Shown: positions 16,373 to 24,369 of the stretch, piece by piece
Numbering within the stretch: position 1 is the first letter of the stretch
Layout of the letters: the number at the start of each line of letters is the position of its first letter
Origin: SURF-43 sp964628985
GTDB taxonomy: Bacteria > Chloroflexota > Dehalococcoidia > UBA2979
Direction of reading: 5' to 3'
Assembly (NCBI GenBank): GCA_964628985.1
Contig: CAZVNJ010000013.1
Coordinates: forward strand, 1-51,923
DNA: 51,923 nucleotides
The notes under the pieces: generated by a model
The model's input: only the letters and a program-made list of their open reading frames with translations
Told to the model about the DNA's origin: nothing
The model's database searches: none
Position numbers and translations under genes: made by a program

Positions 16373-16403
16373 TTGACACGCCATACCCGCCATCTTCTAG
16401 ACT
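16373..16403 (+). promoter_or_regulatory. Probable promoter of the GreA-like gene
   Basis: A consensus TTGACA at 16373-16378 and TAGACT at 16398-16403 are spaced by 19 bases. An overlapping TCTAGA gives a 17-base spacing but a poorer -10. It lies about 130 bases before the GTG start. Confidence 0.45.
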
Positions 16404-16535
16404 CTTGGCACGAGGTTCCAGCCGTCGTGCTGGAGGTCGTCGCATTCCCAAACGCGACGCCCGTAGCCCGAGATGACCCGAAACACCCCCTCCGACGCCC
16501 GTCGGGCGTGCGGTCGAGCGTGAGCGGAGACCCCC

Positions 16536-17336
16536 GTGGCAGAGAGCGTGACCGCGTCTGAGGCCCTGCAGCATTTCGAGGGCTCGTTGGCGACCGAACC
16601 AGAGAAGGCGGAGGAAGGCCTCCCCGCCGTCACGGCCTTCGTCGCCTGGTTCGGGCCGACGCGCCCGATGTCCGAACTCCGAGGCGCCAATGTCTCCGAG
16701 TACGTGAAGACCAAGACGGACGGCGATCCGGTCAGTCTGGAGCCGCTGCGTGCCTTCCTGGCCTACTGCTCCCGCCTGGCCTTCACCTCGGACAACCTCG
16801 TGCCGGCCCTGGGCGTGGGCCCCCAGGCGGGCGGCGCTCGTGGGGGGCGGGGTGCCAACGCCGAACTGGGCGGTGCCGCCTTCTACGTCACCCTGGAGGG
16901 CCTCCGCCACATCGAGGAACAACTGGCGATGGAGAAGGCCAAGCGCCCATTGATCGCCCAGAAGCTGCACGATGCCATGGCGGACAAAGACTTCCGCGAG
17001 AACGCTCCGCTCGATGCCGCACGTGACGAGCAGGGCCAGTTGGAGGCACGGATCCGTGACCTCGAGACTCGCCTGCGTAACGCCGTGATCATTGACGAGG
17101 ACGCGAAGGGCGGCCGCGCGAACGTGGGCTCCACAGTGAAGCTGATGAACCTCGCCACAAACCGCGAGCAGACGTTCAAGCTGGTGAGCGCGACTGAGGT
17201 GAATCCCGCCGAGGGCAAGATCTCGATCCAGTCACCTGTCGGCACCGCCGTCATGAACCATGGCGTCGGAGAAGAAGTGACGGTCGAAGCCCCCGCAGGT
17301 CCGGTGAAGTTCAAGATCGTGGACGTCCAGGGCTAG
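16536..17336 (+). CDS. GreA/GreB-family transcription elongation factor with an extra N-terminal domain
   Basis: Residues about 115-266 are a full GreA: the coiled-coil hairpin YVTLEGLRHIEEQLAMEKAKRP, tip KDFRENAPLDAARDEQ with the catalytic acids D152 and E155, and the C-terminal FKBP-like domain ending in IQSPVGTAV and FKIVDVQG. GreA rescues backtracked RNA polymerase by stimulating transcript cleavage. Residues 8-92 are additional and resemble the SAM-like core-binding domain of tyrosine recombinases (WFGPTRPMSELRGANVSEYV, PLRAFLAYCSRLAFTSDNLVPAL). A Gly/Arg linker (94-112) joins the two. The start is GTG with GGAGA upstream. Confidence 0.9.
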   Translation: MAESVTASEALQHFEGSLATEPEKAEEGLPAVTAFVAWFGPTRPMSELRGANVSEYVKTKTDGDPVSLEPLRAFLAYCSRLAFTSDNLVPALGVGPQAGGARGGRGANAELGGAAFYVTLEGLRHIEEQLAMEKAKRPLIAQKLHDAMADKDFRENAPLDAARDEQGQLEARIRDLETRLRNAVIIDEDAKGGRANVGSTVKLMNLATNREQTFKLVSATEVNPAEGKISIQSPVGTAVMNHGVGEEVTVEAPAGPVKFKIVDVQG

Positions 17337-17395
17337 GCGCCTCGCGCCTCGGACTCCCCGGAGCCTCTAGGCGAGTTCGCCCCTATCCTCGGCGC

Positions 17396-18337
17396 ATGAG
17401 CGAAGCGTCCGAACTCGTGATCGAGGCCCGCGGCCTGGTCAAGCGCTATGGCCTCGTCACAGCACTCGCCGGTGTTTCGTGCGAGGTCCGCCGCGGCGAG
17501 ATCTTCGGGATCCTGGGGCCGAACGGCGCCGGCAAGACCACCCTTGTTGAAGTCCTCGAAGGGCTCACGACGCCCGACGAGGGCTCCGCACGAGTCGCGG
17601 GCATCGAGGTCACGCAGGACCCTGTCGGTGTGAAAGCCCTGATTGGCGTCCAACTGCAGGCTGCCTCCTACCACCAGTATCTGACCCTTCGCGAGATCCT
17701 CGACCTGTTCGGCTCGTTCTATCCGAAGCGGGTGGACGCCATGACGCTCCTCGAGCGCGTCCACCTCGAGGAGCGGGCTGGGGCTCGAATGAAGACGCTT
17801 TCTGGCGGGATGAAGCAGCGCTTCAGCATCGTGGCGGCGCTCGTCAACGAGCCGGAACTCGTCTTTTTGGACGAGCCTACCGCTGGGCTCGATCCGGAGG
17901 CCCGGCGCGACCTCTGGGGCATCGTGACGGACATGCGCGACGCCGGCGCCACAGTGGTCCTGACCACGCACTATATGGAGGAGGCGCAGGCACTGTGCGA
18001 CCGGGTCGCGTTCATGAATGCCGGGCAGATCGTCGCGCTCGATACGCCGGCCGGGCTCATCCGGTCGCTCCACGCCCCGTATCGCCTCGTGGCCGTCAGC
18101 GACCGCCCGCTCTCAGAGGCGGCCGTCCGCGCTCTCCCTGGCGCGACCGAGGTCGGGCTGGTCACCACTGCAGACGGCCACGAGGTCCGGCTACGCACCG
18201 AGGACGCGCCGGCTGCAACCACCGCGCTCACCGCGCTAGCGACGCGCGAGGGCGTGCGCCTGACTCACCTCGCCGTTGCACCGGCATCGCTTGAGGACGT
18301 GTTCCTCAGCGTCACGGGACGGAGCCTTGGCGGATGA
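17396..18337 (+). CDS. ABC transporter ATP-binding protein (ABC-2 exporter type)
   Basis: The 313-residue NBD powers the permease encoded immediately downstream, with which it overlaps by four bases (ATGA). Walker A is GPNGAGKTT, the signature LSGGMKQR, Walker B LVFLDEPTAG, and the switch histidine is in LTTHYMEEAQ. A C-terminal accessory domain of about 80 residues is of the type found in drug or polysaccharide exporters. Together they form a one-NBD plus one-TMD exporter that would dimerise. The substrate cannot be inferred. Confidence 0.93.
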   Translation: MSEASELVIEARGLVKRYGLVTALAGVSCEVRRGEIFGILGPNGAGKTTLVEVLEGLTTPDEGSARVAGIEVTQDPVGVKALIGVQLQAASYHQYLTLREILDLFGSFYPKRVDAMTLLERVHLEERAGARMKTLSGGMKQRFSIVAALVNEPELVFLDEPTAGLDPEARRDLWGIVTDMRDAGATVVLTTHYMEEAQALCDRVAFMNAGQIVALDTPAGLIRSLHAPYRLVAVSDRPLSEAAVRALPGATEVGLVTTADGHEVRLRTEDAPAATTALTALATREGVRLTHLAVAPASLEDVFLSVTGRSLGG

Positions 18338-19407
18338 CGAGGATCCTGTTTTCGTCGTCGCTGAAGATGCTCACTCGAGACCGTCAGGCCTTGTTTTGGG
18401 CGCTCGTCTTTCCGCTGATCTTTATGGGCGTGTTCAGGCTCTTCGCTGGAGATACCAGCGGCACGACACGGCTGATCGTCTCCGTCGACGTGACCTCCGA
18501 GCGCGGACGCACTCTGGTCGATGCCCTGCGCGACGTCGACTTCCTTGAGGTGGAGGTCCGGCCGGGACTCGACGAGGTGATGGCCCGCGCGCTCGTGGTG
18601 GAGGACGAGGGAGACGCCGCTCTCGTGGTGGACCCCGCGCCTCCGGGCACCCCCGCGAATGCGGTCTTGTTGGTCGGTATCAGCGATCCGATTGGCCGCC
18701 AGATCACCGCAGCGGCGATCGCCTCCGTGGTCGACCGCGTGAACCTCTCGATCGCTCGTGTGCCGCTGGCCATCTCAATGGCGACGAGGCCCGTCGACGA
18801 AAAGACCACCTCGTTCTTCCAGTTCGTCGCCCCCGGCATCCTCGGCATGGGCCTGATGACATTCGCGACCATCAGTCTGGCGGGGTCCCTCTCCCGTTAC
18901 CGCGAGGAGGGCGTCCTGCGCCGCATCCGCGCCACGCCGCTCTCGCCGTCACACTTCTTCTCCAGTGTGCTGCTTGCCCACCTCGTGATCACGGGGCTGC
19001 AACTCGTGGTGCTGATCTTTGTCGGTCAGATGTTGGGGGCGGACCTGTTCTCAGGCGGCATTTGGGCACCCCTCATCGCGGTCGTCGGGACGCTCACCTT
19101 CCTCAACATTGGCGTGGTGCTCGCCGGACGAGTGAAGGGCCGCGGCGCCGTCGAGGGCGCAGCCAATGCCATCACCCTGCCGATGATGTTCCTCTCCGGC
19201 TCCTTCTTCCCGGTCAGCGCCCTCCCGGAGGCGATGCAGGTGGTCGTCAAGGTCCTGCCACTCACGCACATGCTTAACGCGCTGCGAGGCGTGACCATCG
19301 AGTCGGAGTCGATCGTGGAGCAGTGGCCTTCGCTGGTCGTACTGCTGGCATGGGCGGTCATCTCACTCGCCGTCGCCCGCGTCTCGTTCCGCCTGGACGA
19401 CGTGTAA
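18334..19407 (+). CDS. ABC-2 type transporter permease
   Basis: The 357-residue permease has one N-terminal helix (about 18-37), a large external domain (40-165), then five more helices, the classic ABC-2/YhgE-like arrangement. The EGVLRRIRATPLSP coupling helix and the MFLSGSFFPVSALPEAMQVVVKVLPLTHMLNALR segment are family hallmarks. It overlaps the ATPase gene as ATGA and converges with ctaB. Confidence 0.9.
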   Translation: MTRILFSSSLKMLTRDRQALFWALVFPLIFMGVFRLFAGDTSGTTRLIVSVDVTSERGRTLVDALRDVDFLEVEVRPGLDEVMARALVVEDEGDAALVVDPAPPGTPANAVLLVGISDPIGRQITAAAIASVVDRVNLSIARVPLAISMATRPVDEKTTSFFQFVAPGILGMGLMTFATISLAGSLSRYREEGVLRRIRATPLSPSHFFSSVLLAHLVITGLQLVVLIFVGQMLGADLFSGGIWAPLIAVVGTLTFLNIGVVLAGRVKGRGAVEGAANAITLPMMFLSGSFFPVSALPEAMQVVVKVLPLTHMLNALRGVTIESESIVEQWPSLVVLLAWAVISLAVARVSFRLDDV

Positions 19408-19426
19408 CCGGGCCGGGCCATGGCGG

Positions 19427-20338
19427 CTATCCGAGCAGCATCCGGTCAGCCACCATCGCTGCGAACAGAAGGGCGAGGTAGGACGTGGAGTAGCGGAACA
19501 TCGCCCGCGTGCCCTCGGTGCCGGACCCGCGGACAATGCGCCAGGACATCCAGATGAAGCCGAGGCCGCCGAGTGCAGCGATGGTGAAGTAGATCGCCCC
19601 CATCATCGCCACGGCCCCGAACACCAGCGAGATCGTCAGCGTGAGCACTGTATACAGCAAGGTCTGGCGCTTGGTTTCACGCTCTCCGAACACCACCGGC
19701 ATCATCGGCACATTCACAGCGCGATAGTCCTCGGCCAGGCCAAGGGCGAGTGCCCAGAAGTGCGGTGGCTGCCAGAAGAAGACGATGGCAAAGAGCAGCG
19801 CGCCCTCGATTGTGATGGAGTTGGTGATGGCGGCCCATCCGATCAGAGGAGGCAGCGCCCCGGCGATTCCACCGACGACGGTGTTCTGCACCGTGTTCCG
19901 CTTCAGCCACATGGAGTAGACGAACACGTAGAACGCGAATGCGCCGAGTGCGAGCGCTGCCGACCATCCGTTCACCGTGAAGTACAGCCACGGCCCCGAG
20001 AGCAGCCCCAGCGTCCACCCGAATATGGCGGCGTGCATGGCCGGCACGCGTCCACTCGGCACGGGGCGGTTCCGAGTGCGGACCATGAGCCCGTCGATAT
20101 CCCGGTCGATGTACATGTTGACCGCCCCCGCGCCGCCCGCGGCCAGCGCGCCGCCGAGGAGCGTCGAGAGGACGAGGCCCCAGCCCGGCCAGCCGTCGTC
20201 GGCCAGCACCATCGCGGGGACCGTGGTGATCAGCAGGAGCAGCATGATCGAGGGCTTTGTCAGGACGAAGTAATCCTTCGCCGTCCGCCGCCAGTCCGCG
20301 TATGGGCGTGCCATCTCGGCGTGCCCTGCGCTGGTCAT
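19427..20338 (-). CDS. ctaB: Protoheme IX farnesyltransferase (heme O synthase)
   Basis: The 303-residue integral membrane UbiA-family enzyme attaches farnesyl to heme B, giving heme O for the cytochrome oxidase encoded nearby. The first aspartate-rich motif NMYIDRDIDGLMVRTRNRPVPSGRV is diagnostic. It is the last gene of the minus-strand cytochrome maturation unit and overlaps ccmD as ATGA, so heme O synthesis is coupled to cytochrome c assembly. No ctaA (heme A synthase) is in the window. Confidence 0.96.
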   Translation of the reverse strand: MTSAGHAEMARPYADWRRTAKDYFVLTKPSIMLLLLITTVPAMVLADDGWPGWGLVLSTLLGGALAAGGAGAVNMYIDRDIDGLMVRTRNRPVPSGRVPAMHAAIFGWTLGLLSGPWLYFTVNGWSAALALGAFAFYVFVYSMWLKRNTVQNTVVGGIAGALPPLIGWAAITNSITIEGALLFAIVFFWQPPHFWALALGLAEDYRAVNVPMMPVVFGERETKRQTLLYTVLTLTISLVFGAVAMMGAIYFTIAALGGLGFIWMSWRIVRGSGTEGTRAMFRYSTSYLALLFAAMVADRMLLG

Positions 20339-20517
20339 CGCGGGGCGCCGCCGCGCGTACCTGCGAGGGAGGCGTCTGCCTCCGCCAGACGCTCCTCGAG
20401 GCGCTCCACCTCGCGGGAGAGCGATCGCAGGCGGGCCTGGAGCAGGAGGAGGTAGACGAAGAGGCCCGCCCAGAACACTGCGAACCCCGCGAACAGATAC
20501 CCCAGTTGGCCGTCCAT
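20335..20517 (-). CDS. ccmD: CcmD-like heme exporter small subunit
   Basis: The 60-residue single-span protein has the helix at 7-27 (LFAGFAVFWAGLFVYLLLLQ), then a charged coiled-coil tail rich in Arg and Glu. Size, topology and position directly after ccmC (TAATG overlap) and before ctaB match CcmD, which stabilises CcmABC and helps release holo-CcmE. Sequence conservation of CcmD is low, so the call rests largely on context. Confidence 0.8.
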   Translation of the reverse strand: MDGQLGYLFAGFAVFWAGLFVYLLLLQARLRSLSREVERLEERLAEADASLAGTRGGAPR

Positions 20518-21227
20518 TACGCCTCCTCGCGCCGGTCGACAGCCGCGCGCAGCCCCAGGAGGCGCTGCCCCAGCCGTTCTGTGTCCGTGCGCAGCGCGAT
20601 CAGCCACAACGCGAGCAGGAAGATCGCGATCGTCGAGATCAACAGCACCAGCAGCATCGACCCCGGCAACTGCGGGTCCAGCCGCGCCACGATCGGCTGC
20701 GGGTGCAGCGTCCGCCACCACCGCACGGACATCACGATCAGCGGGACATCCAGGAATCCGATGATCGCATACACCGCCGAGTAGCGCGCCGCCTGCTCGT
20801 CGCTCGGGTCGGACATCGCTCGGGCGAGGAGGTAGGCCGCATACACAAGGAACAGCACGAGGGTGGAGGTCAGCCGTGCGTCCCACTGCCAGTACACACC
20901 CCAGGTCGGTTTGCCCCACAGGGCGCCGGTGATCAGCGCGAACGCCGTGAACATGACCCCCACGCTCGCCGCACCGCGCGCCACGGCGTCCCAGCGCATG
21001 TCGCGCCTCCACAGCACCATCACCGAGGCAAGAAATACGATCCCGAACGCGAGGTACATCGCCTGCGCGCTCGGTACATGGATGTACATCAGCCGTTGCA
21101 CGTCGCCCTCGACAAGTTCGCGCGGCGCAGCCACGACAGCGCCCACCAGCATCGCGAGCATGCCCACGCCTACCAGCGGTGGCAGCAGCACCCAGCGTGC
21201 GTCATACAGCCGGTTGAGGGCGCTCAT
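20517..21227 (-). CDS. ccmC: Heme ABC transporter permease CcmC
   Basis: The 236-residue six-helix protein loads heme onto CcmE. The tryptophan-rich heme-handling motif WGVYWQWDARLTS and the flanking histidines (YIHVPSAQAMYL, TLHPQP) are present. It starts at ATG 21227, overlapping the ccmB stop as ATGA; a longer open frame upstream lies within ccmB. The C-terminal coiled tail after residue 215 is short. Confidence 0.95.
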   Translation of the reverse strand: MSALNRLYDARWVLLPPLVGVGMLAMLVGAVVAAPRELVEGDVQRLMYIHVPSAQAMYLAFGIVFLASVMVLWRRDMRWDAVARGAASVGVMFTAFALITGALWGKPTWGVYWQWDARLTSTLVLFLVYAAYLLARAMSDPSDEQAARYSAVYAIIGFLDVPLIVMSVRWWRTLHPQPIVARLDPQLPGSMLLVLLISTIAIFLLALWLIALRTDTERLGQRLLGLRAAVDRREEA

Positions 21228-21880
21228 CGCTCCACCGCCAGTGGGAAGAGGATCACGGCCACCAGCGCGCTCCACAGCGCGAACACGCCCAGCAGGAAGA
21301 GCCACGGCGCCTCCGCCCCGAACAGGCCGAGACTGTCCCCGGTCGCGCGCACGGCGGCGATCAGCATCGGGACGAGCAGGGGGAGCGCCATCACAGGCAG
21401 CAGGACGGCCCGCGTCCGCGGCCCGCTTCCGAGGGTCCCGAGCAGCGTGGTCAACGAGACGTATCCGGCCGTCCCCAGCATCACGATGGCCACCAGTTCT
21501 GGGGTGAGCAGCGGTTCGTCGAACAGGATAGTCGCGGCGATCAGCAGGGCAAACTCGATCACGATCAGCGCCAGCAGGTTAGAGAGCAGTTTTCCGAGGA
21601 ACACCACCGTCGGGCTCACCGGGGAGAGCAGTAGCGCGTCGAACGTCCCCTCCTCCGCCTCACGCTGGAATCCGGTCGCGCACGCAAACACTCCGGCGAA
21701 GAGGAAGGTGGTCCACAGCACACCCGGCAGCAGCGGTCGCACGTCGGTGGTGGCGAGGTCGAACGCAAAGGAATACGTCAGCACGCTGATCGCAGCGAAC
21801 GCGAGCGCCGTCAGCCAACCCGCCCGGTCACGCCACGCGAGGCGCAGATCCTTTTCCATCACGGCGAGGACGGCGCTCAT
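21224..21880 (-). CDS. ccmB: Heme exporter permease CcmB
   Basis: The 218-residue six-helix permease pairs with CcmA. The early stretch WRDRAGWLTALAFAAISVLTYSFAFD and FQREAEEGTFDALLLSPVSPTVVFLGKLLSNL are conserved CcmB features. It overlaps ccmA upstream and ccmC downstream by four bases each. CcmAB release heme-loaded CcmE from CcmC at the expense of ATP. Confidence 0.94.
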   Translation of the reverse strand: MSAVLAVMEKDLRLAWRDRAGWLTALAFAAISVLTYSFAFDLATTDVRPLLPGVLWTTFLFAGVFACATGFQREAEEGTFDALLLSPVSPTVVFLGKLLSNLLALIVIEFALLIAATILFDEPLLTPELVAIVMLGTAGYVSLTTLLGTLGSGPRTRAVLLPVMALPLLVPMLIAAVRATGDSLGLFGAEAPWLFLLGVFALWSALVAVILFPLAVER

Positions 21881-22566
21881 CCGCGCACCTCAAGGGTGGC
21901 CGAGACGCTGACGGTGTCCTCAGCCACCCGGCCACGGTCCAACCGCAAGACCCCGTCCGCCCATGCCTCAATCCGGTCCACGCGGTGGGTCGCGGCCAGG
22001 ACGGTCACGCCCGGCGCCCGGAGCATCAGCTCATCCAGCAGGGCGACGCCGTCTGGGTCCAGGCCCGTCTCCGGCTCGTCCAGCAGGAGCACGGGTGGCT
22101 GGTGGATCAGCGCGCGTGCGATCGAGAGCCGCTGGTGCGTCCCGCGCGAGAGGATCGCCGTCGTCTCATGCCGCCGCCGCCAGAGCCCGACCGCCCGGAG
22201 CAACTCCTCGATGCGCGCCGGCGCCTCCGGCACGTCGTACAGCCGGGCGAAGAACTCGAGGTTCTCCAGGGGCGTTAGCGCCTCGTACAGCATCGGGCTG
22301 TGCCGCAGCACACCGATCGACCGCCGGAGGGCGGCACTGCGGTCGCGGATCGTGTGCCCCGCGATCCGCGCTTCCCCGCTCGTCGGATGCACGAGAGTCG
22401 AGAGGATGGAGAGCAGCGTCGTCTTCCCGGCGCCATTCGACCCGGTGAGCGCTACCTTCTGTCCCGCCGGGATACGCATGTCCACCTCATGCACCACATC
22501 GACGCCGGCGTACCGCCGAGTGAGGGCTCGCGTCTCGATACCGGCCGAAGAGGCCTCCGAGGTCAC
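21877..22566 (-). CDS. ccmA: Heme exporter ATP-binding protein CcmA
   Basis: The 229-residue NBD has Walker A TGSNGAGKTT and Walker B VLLLDEPETGLD. The signature is altered to LSRGTHQR, with Arg at the usual second Gly position, which is typical of CcmA proteins. It starts at GTG 22566, overlapping the upstream TGA. It energises CcmBC-dependent release of holo-CcmE. Confidence 0.94.
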   Translation of the reverse strand: MTSEASSAGIETRALTRRYAGVDVVHEVDMRIPAGQKVALTGSNGAGKTTLLSILSTLVHPTSGEARIAGHTIRDRSAALRRSIGVLRHSPMLYEALTPLENLEFFARLYDVPEAPARIEELLRAVGLWRRRHETTAILSRGTHQRLSIARALIHQPPVLLLDEPETGLDPDGVALLDELMLRAPGVTVLAATHRVDRIEAWADGVLRLDRGRVAEDTVSVSATLEVRG

Positions 22567-23588
22567 GGTGTCACCTCGCGGCGTCTCCAGATCAGCACAC
22601 CGACGACGGCGAGCGCCGCCAGCACTCCCCCGGCCGCGATGGCCGCGCCGGGCTGTTCCGTCAGCAGGTGGTGGTTCAGCGCCCCCGCCACGCCATCGAT
22701 GTCGATGACGAGCGACTGGCCGGCTTCGATCCGGGCTGGGGTGCGGACCACGTACAGCACCGTCCGGCTCGCATCTTGCAGCACCTGGTCGTCCGCCTGC
22801 TCCGCCGGACCGACCGGCCGCACGCCGCTCACGTAGTCCCTCGGTACCCGCACCACTACGGACTCCGCCGGGATCGGCACCGTCACACGAAGCCGGTAGC
22901 GGTCGACCGCGGGATCGTACTTGACCAGGTACGACGTGATGATCGAAGTCGCCTCTCCTGGGCGGACAGGCACCTTCACAGCGAGCACCCCGTTGGCAAA
23001 GGTCGCGGAGCCGCTCTCGTCACTCGCCTCCGCCGTGCCCTCCGGCGCCGGGAGACGCAGCGTCACGCCAGAGGCGCCCCCCGTGAAGACTCGGTCGCCC
23101 TTCACGGCAACCACGTCCTCCCGCAGCACGCCAATCTCCCCCGTCGAGCGGTCGACGGCGATGACCGTGGCGATTGTCTGGATCAACTGGAGCACGTCGG
23201 GCTGATCCGTCGTGGCGTAGACAGAGAAGTCGCGTGTCGCGGTCCGCTCCGCCCCATTGAATCGGACCGGGTCTCCGAAGTAGTCGACGCGCTGGTAGTC
23301 GACCCGCGGGACGTAGACCCGCGTGGCGCTCACGGGCACGCGCGCCTCGTACGAGCCATCGCGGACAGGCGCCTTCAGGCTTCCTGCAGCCTGCGATCCG
23401 TCGAGGATGATCAGTTCGACTTCGACCGCGCCCTCGAGCACCGCTCCGGCGCTCGCCATGGTCACGCGACCGCGCACCACCCCCTCCTCTGCCTGGGTCG
23501 AGGCCGCCGACGTGCCGAGTACCATCGCGGCTGCCGTCAGCCCGATCAGCGCGGCAAGCGCTGTGCGCAGCGTCCGCGGCCCGATCAC
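22563..23588 (-). CDS. Unknown membrane-anchored extracytoplasmic protein inside the ccm operon
   Basis: The 341-residue product has a signal peptide (about 1-33, ending ASTQA), a beta-rich ectodomain and a C-terminal anchor at 313-334 followed by RRREVTP. The N-terminal ectodomain (GVVRGRVTMASAGAVLEGAVEVELIIL and DGSYEARVP) resembles a carboxypeptidase-regulatory/transthyretin-like sandwich. It has no CxxCH and no cysteines that I can see. It is overlapped by GTGA with both ccmI-like and ccmA, so it is expressed stoichiometrically with the heme pathway. I know of no Ccm component of this type, so a role as an accessory chaperone or assembly scaffold is inference. Confidence 0.82.
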   Translation of the reverse strand: MIGPRTLRTALAALIGLTAAAMVLGTSAASTQAEEGVVRGRVTMASAGAVLEGAVEVELIILDGSQAAGSLKAPVRDGSYEARVPVSATRVYVPRVDYQRVDYFGDPVRFNGAERTATRDFSVYATTDQPDVLQLIQTIATVIAVDRSTGEIGVLREDVVAVKGDRVFTGGASGVTLRLPAPEGTAEASDESGSATFANGVLAVKVPVRPGEATSIITSYLVKYDPAVDRYRLRVTVPIPAESVVVRVPRDYVSGVRPVGPAEQADDQVLQDASRTVLYVVRTPARIEAGQSLVIDIDGVAGALNHHLLTEQPGAAIAAGGVLAALAVVGVLIWRRREVTP

Positions 23589-23860
23589 GGCGCGGGAGTC
23601 CCGTCCGAATCGCGCAGTGCCTCGGTGGCCTCCCGGAGGCGCGGTCCCAGGGCTCGTCGCCCGGCGAGCCGGTCCTCCGCCGTGATCCGGCCTGCCTCCG
23701 CGTCCTCGTCCAGCTGTCGGAGCGCCAGGAGCAGGCTCTCCCGTTCGGCCCGGAGTTCCTCGTCGGAGCGGTCAGGTGGAGATAGGTCCTGGCGCCGAGG
23801 CAAAGCGATGAACAGGCTTGACGCTAGCACGAAGAGCGCAAGGATGAGCCACTCTGTCAC
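23585..23860 (-). CDS. CcmI-like short anchored protein
   Basis: The 91-residue product has one N-terminal helix (4-20) and a charged helical tail, RSDEELRAERESLLLALRQLDEDAEAGRITAEDRLAGRRALG. This is the pattern of the N-terminal CcmI/CycH segment, which ends before the TPR apocytochrome-binding domain of proteobacterial CcmI. It starts at GTG 23860 (GTGA overlap with ccmH); an open frame upstream lies in ccmH. It is probably part of the heme-ligation module with CcmF and CcmH. Confidence 0.75.
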   Translation of the reverse strand: MTEWLILALFVLASSLFIALPRRQDLSPPDRSDEELRAERESLLLALRQLDEDAEAGRITAEDRLAGRRALGPRLREATEALRDSDGTPAP

Positions 23861-24369
23861 CGGCGGCCGGACCGATCGCCGGCGCGCCCGTGCTCGCTGC
23901 CCTGGGTGTCCGCGATTTGCGCATCCAGCCATGCATCGTCCACCGGGCCGGACGGTGACACGACGGTCCTCGACCGCCGTGCGGACAGCAGGAACCACGC
24001 TCCGCCTGCCGCGACGAGCAGCAGCGAGGCTCCTACCCAGCCAAACAGCACCAGGTTGAACCCCTCGCGTGGGAGATCGGCGCGCACGCGGGCGCCGTAC
24101 CGCTGTTCGAAGTACAGGATGATGTCATCTGGCGTGGACCCGGCCACCAATCGCTCGCGGATGATCCGCTTCATGTCGGTGCAGATCGCGGTCGCGCAGA
24201 CGTCGAGCCGCTCATTCGTGCAGATTGGACAGAGCAGTTGCCGCTCGATGGAGAGGGCCTGCGCCTCCATTCGGGGGTCGTCCAGGGGAGGTACCTGCGC
24301 GCTTGCCGGCGCCACCCCGGCGCTCGCGATCAGCGTAAGTGCGAGCAGCGCGATGAGGGCGTGCCTCAT
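23857..24369 (-). CDS. ccmH: Cytochrome c maturation protein CcmH (thiol oxidoreductase)
   Basis: The 170-residue product has a signal peptide (1-24), the CcmH domain with LLCPIC (C47, C50) and KRIIRERLVAGSTPDDIILYFEQRYG, and a transmembrane helix at about 106-128. It reduces or delivers the apocytochrome CxxCH to CcmF. Two further cysteines, C58 and C63, follow the redox pair, in positions where the usual motif has Ser and Ala. The ATG at 24369 overlaps the ccmF stop. It is short for a fused CcmHI but normal for CcmH alone. Confidence 0.93.
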   Translation of the reverse strand: MRHALIALLALTLIASAGVAPASAQVPPLDDPRMEAQALSIERQLLCPICTNERLDVCATAICTDMKRIIRERLVAGSTPDDIILYFEQRYGARVRADLPREGFNLVLFGWVGASLLLVAAGGAWFLLSARRSRTVVSPSGPVDDAWLDAQIADTQGSEHGRAGDRSGRR

